Assembly: GCA_021815525.1 (NCBI GenBank)
Contig: JAKAGN010000233.1
Location: forward strand, 1-5,219
Direction of reading: 5' to 3'
Length of the DNA: 5,219 nt
Source: Deltaproteobacteria bacterium
Lineage (GTDB): Bacteria; Desulfobacterota; Desulfobacteria; Desulfobacterales; Desulfatibacillaceae
How positions within the stretch are numbered: position 1 is the stretch's first letter; each line of letters begins with the position of its first letter. The translations under genes were made by a program, and so were the position numbers. This document shows positions 1 to 4,742 of the stretch, piece after piece. Under the pieces are notes generated by a model. It searched no databases. It was not told where the DNA came from and worked only from the letters and a program-made list of their open reading frames with translations.

Positions 1-44
1 AGGGAGGGAAGAACCTTTTATGAATAAAAGGTTCTTCCCTCCCT
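1..44. repeat. Perfect 21-bp inverted repeat (hairpin)
   Basis: Arms 1-21 and 24-44 are exact reverse complements separated by 2 nt (the tip would open to a larger loop). The left arm reads AGGGAGGGAAGAACCTTTTA followed by T. On the plus strand the stem is followed by a C-run, not T residues, so it is not a plus-strand intrinsic terminator. On the minus strand any T-tract would lie outside the window, so a terminator or bidirectional 3'-end role at the window edge cannot be judged. The repeat may continue beyond position 1. Confidence 0.85.
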
Positions 45-57
45 CCCCCGCACCCCC
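37..57 (-). other. Putative G-quadruplex motif
   Basis: Read on the minus strand, four guanine runs occur in 21 nt: G5 (57-53), G5 (49-45), G3 (43-41) and G3 (39-37), with loops of 3, 1 and 1 nt. This fits the usual G3+ N1-7 quadruplex pattern. It overlaps the right arm of the 1-44 hairpin, so the two structures would compete. Formation in the cell is inference. Confidence 0.5.
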
Positions 58-75
58 TCTCTCCCTTTCCAAAAC

Positions 76-165
76 ACTTTCAATTATTATTGAAAGTTGG
101 CTTGTAACACTTGTCATTGCCGCCGTGTTGCAAGCGGCAGCCTTAAGTTGGAAATGGAATAAGGC
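76..165. repeat. Cluster of three short hairpins, non-coding
   Basis: Three consecutive inverted repeats are visible. Arms 76-84 and 89-97 (ACTTTCAAT / ATTGAAAGT) pair perfectly over 9 bp with a 4-nt loop. Arms 100-110 and 125-135 pair over 11 bp with one G-U wobble and a 14-nt loop. Arms 140-145 and 160-165 (GCCTTA / TAAGGC) form a 6-bp stem. The segment is more AT-rich than its surroundings and I see no credible gene in 1-193. An open frame from 20 to 310 crosses the hairpins and the repeat element and is best read as spurious. Function unknown. Confidence 0.55.
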
Positions 166-193
166 CTCTAACGGCCGCCGAAAAAGGCTCCGC

Positions 194-320
194 CCCAGCG
201 TGGCTAAAAACGATGAAATGCAAGGCGCGCGAGTCGCGCGCGATGGGAGCGTACTTATAGTACGTGACCGAGCGCAAGGCGAAGCGCAACGACGCAGTTC
301 GCGTTTTTAGCCACGCTGGG
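194..320. repeat. Palindromic repeat element, copy 1 (127 bp)
   Basis: Outer arms 194-212 (CCCAGCGTGGCTAAAAACG) and 302-320 are perfect 19-bp reverse complements. The centre holds a small hairpin, CGTACT (250-255) / AGTACG (259-264), around TAT. The core 245-271 matches copy 2 (4631-4657, opposite orientation) at 24 of 27 positions, and similarity extends on both sides, for example ATGA(N)4GCAAGG beside the inner edge of the arm. The outer arm directly touches the TGA of the nifU-like gene, so the element would form the 3' end of that transcript. No transposase is present. The architecture resembles REP or MITE-like non-autonomous repeats; I cannot name the family. Confidence 0.8.
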
Positions 321-545
321 TCAGTCCACGCCTTCCACCGACTTGACCCCCGGCACCGTCTTCACCAGGAAGCGCTCCACCCCGTTCTTCAAGGTCATCC
401 GGGACATGGGGCAGCCCTTGCAGGCTCCCGTGAGACGCACCCGCACCAGGCCGTCGTCGGACACGTCCACCAGCTCCACGTCGCCCCCGTCGGCCTTGAG
501 GGTGGGCCGTATCTGGTCCAACGCTTTCTCCACCTTGTCCTTCAT
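321..545 (-). CDS. NifU C-terminal domain-like Fe-S cluster scaffold protein
   Basis: A 74-residue protein consisting of a single NifU C-terminal (Nfu-type) domain. The family assembles or carries a [4Fe-4S] cluster in the cytoplasm and passes it to apo-enzymes; two subunits usually share one cluster through a CxxC pair. Seen here: an N-terminal helix (MKDKVEKALDQIRPTLKADG), the conserved DGGDVELV segment at residues 19-26, and the cluster motif C42-K-G-C45-P inside GACKGCPMS, then a C-terminal helix and a typical PGVKSVEGV ending. The frame is open upstream to 638, but the domain begins at the ATG at 545, which has an AAAGGA site 5 nt upstream, so I choose that start. It lacks the NifU N-terminal scaffold and ferredoxin domains, as is normal for small stand-alone members. 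It appears monocistronic, with repeat copy 1 immediately downstream. Family assignment is firm; the target enzymes are unknown. Confidence 0.93.
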   Translation of the reverse strand: MKDKVEKALDQIRPTLKADGGDVELVDVSDDGLVRVRLTGACKGCPMSRMTLKNGVERFLVKTVPGVKSVEGVD

Positions 546-550
546 GAAAA

Positions 551-556
551 TCCTTT
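551..556 (-). promoter_or_regulatory. Ribosome binding site deciding the nifU-like start
   Basis: AAAGGA on the minus strand lies 5 nt before the ATG at 545. It supports the short 74-residue form over the upstream extension, whose extra residues do not resemble the family. Confidence 0.7.
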
Positions 557-664
557 CGGGCAGAGGGTTCAACGCCAAAAGGGCTGAGCGGCGGTTTTCA
601 TGGCCGCCTTGCCGCCCGCTGCGTTCTCGATCCGGCAATGTAATGGCAGAAGGATCCGTGGCGG

Positions 665-693
665 ACCATAACAGGAAAATTCCAGCATCGCAA
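665..693 (-). promoter_or_regulatory. Candidate sigma-70 promoter for the nifU-like gene
   Basis: On the minus strand, TTGCGA (693-688) and TATGGT (670-665) are separated by 17 bp, and a TG one base before the -10 gives an extended -10 (TGTTATGGT). Transcription would start near 658, leaving a leader of about 110 nt. Each box matches consensus at 4 of 6 positions, so this is a moderate candidate only. Confidence 0.4.
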
Positions 694-739
694 GCAGGGA
701 TCGCCCGGGCCGGCGCTGGCGCGCCTTGAAAAATCCGTC

Positions 740-766
740 TTGAATCGGCGGGGATTTACCTATAAC
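740..766 (+). promoter_or_regulatory. Candidate sigma-70 promoter for the MFS gene
   Basis: TTGAAT (740-745) and TATAAC (761-766) are spaced by 15 bp, slightly short of the usual 16-18. It lies in the AT-richest part of the 351-bp gap between the divergent nifU-like and MFS genes (546-896) and points toward the MFS gene, leaving a leader of about 120 nt. Apart from the two promoter candidates I see no gene or strong structure in this gap. Confidence 0.35.
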
Positions 767-896
767 GAAAGAACTGTGAAAATTTTTCGGTCTTACCCAA
801 AAGGCGGAAGCTCCTCGAAATGAAAATTGCGGCACAAAACGAGGCCGGGGCTCCACGCCACTTACACCGCGGGGCCGCCCGGCCGGATTACGAGCC

Positions 897-2135
897 ATGA
901 GCGAAAGGCCGAAGCCCCGCCTCTTCTACGGCTGGTACATCGTGGCCGTGGCCTTCGTGTGCAACTTCATGGTGACGGGAACCTACTTTTACACCATGAA
1001 CGCCTTCATGGAGCCCCTGTGCGCAACCCGGGGCTGGACCCGCGCCGGCATCAACGTGACCCTCTTCGTGGGCGGCATGGCGGGGCTTATCGCCCAGTTC
1101 CTGCACGGGTCGGCCATCATGCGCCTGGGCCCCCGGCGCTACATGGTGATGGGCGCGGCCTTCTCCGGCCTCTTCTTCACCCTCATGGGCCGGACCGGCT
1201 CCTTCGGCCTTTTCACGGCGTACTACGTGGCGCTCCTCATCGCAAACGGCATGTTCGGGGGCATCACGGCCAACACAGCGGTGAACAACTGGTTCGTGCA
1301 TCGCCGCGGCCTGGCCCTGGGGATCTCCCAGGTGGGCATGTCGCTCTCCGGGGCCGTACTCCCGGTCTTGGCCTTCAAGCTCTACCGGGCCTTCGATCTG
1401 CCCGCGGCCTTCATGATCCTGGGTTGGCTCCTGTTCCTTATCTCCCCCCTTTGCCTCGTAGTGGTCCGTGACCGGCCGGAGCCCTACGGGCTCGTCCCGG
1501 ACGGGCGCAGGATCGATCCTTCCGGGGACGAAAGCGCCGCCATCGCCGAGGAGCCCCTCTGGCCCGCGGCTCAAGCCGTGCGGACCCGGGCCTTCATAAG
1601 GATGAGCCTCGCCTACGCGCTTGCCATGATCGGCGTGGTGGGGGTAATGATCCAGCTCAAACCGCGCTTCTCGGACCTGGGCTTTTCCCCGGCTGCGGCC
1701 ATATCCCTCATGAGCGCCACGGCCTTTTTGGGCGCCGTGGGGAAATACACCTGGGGTTTCATGTGCGACAGGCGGGAGCCTCCCCGCATGGGCGCGCTCA
1801 TGATGCTTTTTTGCGCCATAGGCCTGGGCTTCGGCCTTTACGCGAAAAATCTGGCGGCGGCCATCTGCTTCATCGCGGTTTTCGGCTTTTCCATGGGCGG
1901 GGTCCAGGCCACCCTGCCCATCATGGTGGCGCATCTTTTCGGGAGGCTTTCCTTCACCTCGGTCTCCAGGTTCATGTCCCTGGTGCTTTGCATCCAGAAC
2001 TTAGGCTACCTGGTCATGGGGGCCAGCGTGCGCTACACGCGCTCGTACGATGCGGCCTACATGGTTTTCATCGCCTGTTACCTGGTCGCGGCCTGGCTGA
2101 TGACCGGGGTGAGGCGCCCCGACCCGCCGGCATAG
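897..2135 (+). CDS. MFS transporter, OxlT/monocarboxylate-porter-like
   Basis: A 412-residue inner-membrane secondary carrier with the length and hydrophobicity of a 12-helix major facilitator. It opens with the FYGWYIVAVAF signature (residues 10-20) common in OxlT-like and monocarboxylate-type MFS proteins, followed by the MNAFMEPLCATRGWTRAGIN loop after helix 1. Approximate helices: 12-32, 53-72, 83-103, 107-127, 140-162, 168-190, then a hydrophilic central loop about 191-231, and 232-250, 262-281, 299-315, 317-341, 357-378 and 387-407. The loop between helices 8 and 9 carries GKYTWGFMCDRREPPRMG (282-299), the conserved G-x3-WG-x3-DR motif; the helix 2-3 loop has a degenerate motif A (MRLGPRR). 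The ATG at 897 fits the family N-terminus although its ribosome site is weak. Substrate cannot be deduced; an organic anion is a guess from family resemblance. A small ORF and a response regulator follow on the same strand. Confidence 0.9.
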   Translation: MSERPKPRLFYGWYIVAVAFVCNFMVTGTYFYTMNAFMEPLCATRGWTRAGINVTLFVGGMAGLIAQFLHGSAIMRLGPRRYMVMGAAFSGLFFTLMGRTGSFGLFTAYYVALLIANGMFGGITANTAVNNWFVHRRGLALGISQVGMSLSGAVLPVLAFKLYRAFDLPAAFMILGWLLFLISPLCLVVVRDRPEPYGLVPDGRRIDPSGDESAAIAEEPLWPAAQAVRTRAFIRMSLAYALAMIGVVGVMIQLKPRFSDLGFSPAAAISLMSATAFLGAVGKYTWGFMCDRREPPRMGALMMLFCAIGLGFGLYAKNLAAAICFIAVFGFSMGGVQATLPIMVAHLFGRLSFTSVSRFMSLVLCIQNLGYLVMGASVRYTRSYDAAYMVFIACYLVAAWLMTGVRRPDPPA

Positions 2136-2160
2136 TCCCGGCGGCGCAACAGGCCTTTTT
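2124..2160 (+). terminator. Weak hairpin at the MFS stop codon, possible attenuator
   Basis: CCGCCGG (2124-2130) pairs perfectly with CCGGCGG (2138-2144) around a 7-nt loop that contains the TAG stop. A run of five T residues (2156-2160) follows only after 11 further bases, too far for a classical intrinsic terminator. It might reduce readthrough into the small ORF, or be only the effect of GC-rich sequence. Confidence 0.25.
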
Positions 2161-2172
2161 CAACCGAACCAA

Positions 2173-2178
2173 AAGGAG
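2173..2178 (+). promoter_or_regulatory. Strong Shine-Dalgarno site of the small ORF
   Basis: AAGGAG lies 5 nt before the ATG at 2184. It is the best ribosome binding site in the window and a main reason to accept the 57-residue reading frame as real. Confidence 0.7.
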
Positions 2179-2183
2179 CAACC

Positions 2184-2357
2184 ATGCATTTTTACTGGAG
2201 AATTTTCGAGGAACTCAAATGGATGGGCGAGTTCATGGTGGTGCGCGATCCCTCGCTGCGCCGCTGCTTCGAGGCCTGGCTTTCCAACCACGCCGAGGCC
2301 ATAGCCTACCAGTACGGCTGGCCGCCGGAAAACGGGAGCGGCCCCACCATCCACTGA
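2184..2357 (+). CDS. Small protein of unknown function (57 aa)
   Basis: A short gene between the MFS transporter (48-nt gap) and the response regulator (42-nt gap). It has a near-ideal AAGGAG site 5 nt upstream of its ATG. From about codon 8 onward nearly every third position is G or C, as in the neighbouring genes, which supports translation. The product begins MHFYWRIFEELKWMGEFMVV and is rich in aromatic residues, including four Trp (5, 13, 32, 46), with a single Cys (28). The first 45 residues look like two amphipathic helices split by the RDPS turn (21-24), and the tail (PPENGSGPTIH) is Pro/Gly-rich and probably disordered. There is no signal peptide and no clear membrane span. I do not recognise a family. 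Its position suggests co-expression with the transporter or the regulator, but no function follows from that. Confidence 0.7.
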   Translation: MHFYWRIFEELKWMGEFMVVRDPSLRRCFEAWLSNHAEAIAYQYGWPPENGSGPTIH

Positions 2358-2399
2358 CCCGAAGCGGGAGGCCGAACGAGCCCGTCGCCGGAGGGGGAC

Positions 2400-3095
2400 A
2401 TGCCTCACGAAAGCATTCTCGTGGTGGACGACGAGGAGGACATACGGGAGCTTCTCCTCTATAACCTTGCCCGGGAGGGCTTCGGCGTGACCGCGGCGTC
2501 CACGGGCGAGGAGGCCCTGGCCCGCGCCCGGAAAAAGGCCCCGGACCTTGTGGTGCTGGACCTCATGCTGCCCGGAATCTCCGGCCTGGACGTGACGCGC
2601 GCCATGAAGCGGGACCCGGTCCTGGGGCGGGTCCCCATCGTCATGCTCACGGCCAAGGACGGCGAGGCCGACGTGGTGGCGGGGCTCGAGCTGGGGGCCG
2701 ACGACTACGTCACCAAGCCCTTTTCGGTGCGGGTGCTCCTGGCCCGGATACGGGCGGTGCTCCGGAGGCCTGGGCCTTCGGACGAGGGGGACGACAAGGC
2801 TGATTTGCGCGTGGCGGGGATCGAGATCCGGCCGGGCAGGAGGGAGGTGCTGGTGGACGGCCTGCCAGTGGCGCTCACGTCGACGGAGTTCGACCTTCTA
2901 TGGCTGCTGGCGCGAAGGCCCGGCTGGGTCTTCACCCGCGGCCGCATAGTGGACGCCGTGAAGGGGACGGACTACCCGGTCACCGAGCGGGCCGTGGACG
3001 TGCAGGTTTCGGGCCTGCGCAAGAAACTGGGCCCCAGGGGGGACGCCATCGAAACGGTGCGGGGCGTGGGATACCGATTTCGGGAGGATGTCTGA
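2400..3095 (+). CDS. OmpR/PhoB-family two-component response regulator
   Basis: A 231-residue cytoplasmic transcription factor of normal family length. The receiver domain (about 4-120) has the acidic pair D10-D11, phospho-acceptor D54 in VVLDLMLPGISG, switch residue T84 in IVMLTAKD and conserved K106 in YVTKPF. A short linker (about 123-135) leads to a winged-helix DNA-binding domain (about 136-229) with LTSTEFDLLWLLARRPGWVF, then TERAVDVQVSGLRKKLG and the closing ETVRGVGYRFRE. The ATG at 2400 is preceded by GGAGG at 5 nt. Phosphorylation by a histidine kinase should control DNA binding, but no kinase gene is adjacent: upstream are the small ORF and the MFS gene, and downstream is a convergent gene. 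The last 65 codons are antisense to the reading frame of the membrane protein on the other strand. The receiver resembles PhoB, but a phosphate role is not shown. Confidence 0.95.
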   Translation: MPHESILVVDDEEDIRELLLYNLAREGFGVTAASTGEEALARARKKAPDLVVLDLMLPGISGLDVTRAMKRDPVLGRVPIVMLTAKDGEADVVAGLELGADDYVTKPFSVRVLLARIRAVLRRPGPSDEGDDKADLRVAGIEIRPGRREVLVDGLPVALTSTEFDLLWLLARRPGWVFTRGRIVDAVKGTDYPVTERAVDVQVSGLRKKLGPRGDAIETVRGVGYRFREDV

Positions 3096-3584
3096 CCAGG
3101 CGCTTTTCCGGCCGTTGACGGGGGTGACCAGCACCACGATCCCCAGGGCGATCACCGTGGCCCAGATCACCACGAAAAAGGATGGCACGTAAAGGGCGTA
3201 GCCCGAGACGGCCCGGCGGAAGCCGTGGGCCCGCTGGGAGCGGTGGCCCGTGATGAGGCCGGCCAGGAAGGGGTGCGACTCGATGATCCGCTCGGCGTCG
3301 GAGAGCCACTGGCGCTCGTAGAAGCTGTGCATGCGGACCAGGAAGGTCCACACCACGCAAAGCAGTATCCCCACCGAGCCCGCCACCACCGCCGCGGCCG
3401 CCCTGTGGCCCAGCGGCAGGGAGGGCCTGAGGCCGAAAATCACCAGCACCAGGACCAGGATCACCTGCACCAGGACCATCTGGAAAAAAATGCTCCAGGT
3501 CCGCTTGCCCTCCTCCTCGGCGCGGCAAAGAACGAGCTTCAATATCTCGAACTCCGCCTGGGGATGGGTAGGCGACTGTTTCAC
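2898..3584 (-). CDS. Predicted three-helix membrane protein, C-terminus overlapping the response regulator gene
   Basis: The frame gives 228 residues from a GTG 8 nt after the cyclase stop. That GTG has no ribosome site, so translation would depend on coupling; a TTG at 3542, with GGAG 9 nt before it, is an alternative. Visible parts: a charged N-terminus with FEILKLVLCRAEEEGKRTW (12-30); membrane helices about 32-52, 62-83 and 131-153; and between the last two a cytoplasmic-type segment with RMHSFYERQWLSDAERIIE (84-102). The arrangement loosely recalls RipA-type and other small octameric membrane proteins, but I cannot assign a family. Residues 164-228 are encoded antisense to the winged helix of the response regulator and look like chance readthrough: the codons are in register with the opposite gene and the frame ends only at a rare CTA Leu codon. 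The functional protein probably ends near residue 160, or its original stop has been lost. Probably co-transcribed with the cyclase. Confidence 0.6.
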   Translation of the reverse strand: MKQSPTHPQAEFEILKLVLCRAEEEGKRTWSIFFQMVLVQVILVLVLVIFGLRPSLPLGHRAAAAVVAGSVGILLCVVWTFLVRMHSFYERQWLSDAERIIESHPFLAGLITGHRSQRAHGFRRAVSGYALYVPSFFVVIWATVIALGIVVLVTPVNGRKSAWSDILPKSVSHAPHRFDGVPPGAQFLAQARNLHVHGPLGDRVVRPLHGVHYAAAGEDPAGPSRQQP

Positions 3585-3592
3585 GGGGAGGG

Positions 3593-4492
3593 TCAGGTCT
3601 TTATCGTGTAATGGACGCTGTCGGGCGCATCGTGCTCGGGCGCGTGCCCCAGGCCGATGACTCCGTGTCCGGAAAGGGGCGCCTCCTCGCGCTTCAAGCG
3701 GGAGACCTTGCCCCCGAAGGGCAGGACGTAGGTGCCGTTGCTGCTTTGATCCACCAGCACGAAGCGGCCCCTGCGGTACTCGATCTTGGCGTGGGAGCGG
3801 GACACCCGGCTGTCGTCCACCACGAAATCGTTGTGGCTCTGCCGGCCCAGGGTCACCAGGGGGCGGTTCTGGTCCACGTCCAGGACCTTTGATCCCAGCC
3901 TTATCTCCAGGCGCAGGCGGAAGGTCTGGGAGTCCATGATGCCGTCCACCATGACGGTCTTGTCGGTGCGCTCCCAGACGATCTCGTGGATGCGGACCTC
4001 GCCGCTCTTTCCCTTGATGGTGGTGGTATCGATGTAGTAGGCCCCGGCCCGGGCCTCGGGAGGCAGGGCCGAAACGGTGACCTCGGTGGTGAGTATCTGG
4101 CGGGGCTTGGCCAGCTCCACCATGCGGGCCGCCATGATGACGGCGTCCCCGAACACGTCGCCGCCGTCGGAGATGACCGGGCCGAAGGAAAGCCCCACGT
4201 AGATGTTGGGCGGCGGGATGTCGGCCAGGCCGTCGAAGCGCATCCGGTCCATGGATTCCTGCATGGCCTTGGCGGCCTCCACGGCGTCGTGGGCCCGGGG
4301 AAAGGTGCACATCACCTCGTCGCCTATGGTCTTGACGAGCCGGCCCCGGTACTGGGTCACCACCTCGGCCATGCGGGCGAGGATCTTCCCGATGACCTTC
4401 TGGGCCGTCTCATCGCCCAAGGTTTCGTAGAGGCGCGTGCTCTTGGCGATGTCGGCGAACAGAATTGCCAGGATTTCGGTCCGCTCTTCCAT
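3593..4492 (-). CDS. Class III nucleotide cyclase with C-terminal FHA domain
   Basis: A 299-residue soluble signalling protein. The N-terminal class III cyclase domain (about 6-175) would make a cyclic nucleotide, most likely cAMP, from its triphosphate. Seen: metal-binding D14 in LFADIAKSTRL and D58 in KTIGDEV; K54 and D112, the Lys/Asp pair typical of adenine recognition; and R123. The transition-state Asn usually found in VNxAAR is Ile119 here (AVIMAAR). The C-terminal FHA domain (about 193-295) binds phosphothreonine in this family and keeps its key residues: LGRQ (215-218), SRVSRSHAKIEY (228-239) with R217, S233 and H234, and SSNGTYV (250-256) with N252. The domain pairing suggests control by a Ser/Thr kinase or phosphoprotein partner. 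The frame is open to a TTG at 4516, but the ATG at 4492 begins the conserved domain and lies behind GGGGG. The membrane protein follows after 8 nt. Confidence 0.92.
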   Translation of the reverse strand: MEERTEILAILFADIAKSTRLYETLGDETAQKVIGKILARMAEVVTQYRGRLVKTIGDEVMCTFPRAHDAVEAAKAMQESMDRMRFDGLADIPPPNIYVGLSFGPVISDGGDVFGDAVIMAARMVELAKPRQILTTEVTVSALPPEARAGAYYIDTTTIKGKSGEVRIHEIVWERTDKTVMVDGIMDSQTFRLRLEIRLGSKVLDVDQNRPLVTLGRQSHNDFVVDDSRVSRSHAKIEYRRGRFVLVDQSSNGTYVLPFGGKVSRLKREEAPLSGHGVIGLGHAPEHDAPDSVHYTIKT

Positions 4493-4532
4493 GGGCCCCC
4501 GGTTCGCATAAAACAACTTGGAATCGCGGGAA

Positions 4533-4562
4533 AATATAATCGGTTCAAGCGGGGGGTGTCAA
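4533..4562 (-). promoter_or_regulatory. Probable sigma-70 promoter of the cyclase operon
   Basis: A perfect -35 box TTGACA (4562-4557) is followed after 18 bp by TATATT (4538-4533); overlapping TTATAT would give 17 bp. Transcription would begin near 4525, about 33 nt before the cyclase ATG. It is the best promoter match in the window. Repeat copy 2 ends 16 bp upstream of the -35 box. Confidence 0.6.
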
Positions 4563-4578
4563 GGAAATCGAAAGAAAG

Positions 4579-4709
4579 GTTTCCGGCGGCCGGAAAGCGC
4601 GATCCGCGGCGTCAGACTTCCCGGCGCGGTTCGGTCACGTACGAACAGTACGCTCCCTCCCGCGCCGCTCGTCTTCCTTGCGGCTCATCGCTTTCCGGCC
4701 GCCGGAAAC
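4579..4709. repeat. Palindromic repeat element, copy 2 (131 bp)
   Basis: Outer arms 4579-4599 and 4689-4709 are perfect 21-bp reverse complements. Each arm also contains its own palindrome, TTTCCGG/CCGGAAA around 3 nt. The centre has CGTAC (4638-4642) / GTACG (4648-4652) around GAACA. The core 4631-4657 is the reverse complement of the copy 1 core at 24 of 27 positions, and CTTGC and TCATCG near the arm also match, so both are one family in opposite orientation. The arm sequences of the two copies differ except for a short AAA-N-CG at the inner edge. It lies 33 bp after the stop of the YkgJ-family gene and just upstream of the cyclase promoter. Confidence 0.8.
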
Positions 4710-4742
4710 TTGGATCCCCACCTCTTCCCCAACAACATATTA

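Noticed and set aside
20..310. Open frame of 96 codons on the plus strand
   Set aside because: It begins inside the loop of a perfect hairpin, runs through several other hairpins and ends in repeat copy 1. It has no ribosome site, and its C-terminal half is simply a translation of the repeat.
194..320. CRISPR repeat or IS end
   Set aside because: There are only two distant copies, no regular spacers, no transposase and no flanking target-site duplication that I can see.
569..898. Minus-strand frame of 109 codons in the divergent intergenic region
   Set aside because: It overlaps the start of the MFS gene and the promoter candidates. The composition is not protein-like and no recognisable motif or good ribosome site is present.
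888..1934. Long minus-strand frame (348 codons) opposite the MFS gene
   Set aside because: It is antisense to a clear 12-helix transporter. The product is rich in His, Gly, Glu and Arg, with no domain, as expected from a shadow frame in GC-rich DNA.
3585..4310. Upstream part of the long minus frame that contains the membrane protein
   Set aside because: This portion is out of frame within the cyclase-FHA gene. Only the part after the cyclase stop gives hydrophobic helices and sensible protein sequence.
4493..4516. TTG start giving the cyclase eight extra residues
   Set aside because: No ribosome site precedes the TTG, and it would begin only about 9 nt after the predicted transcription start. 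The ATG at 4492 begins the conserved domain.
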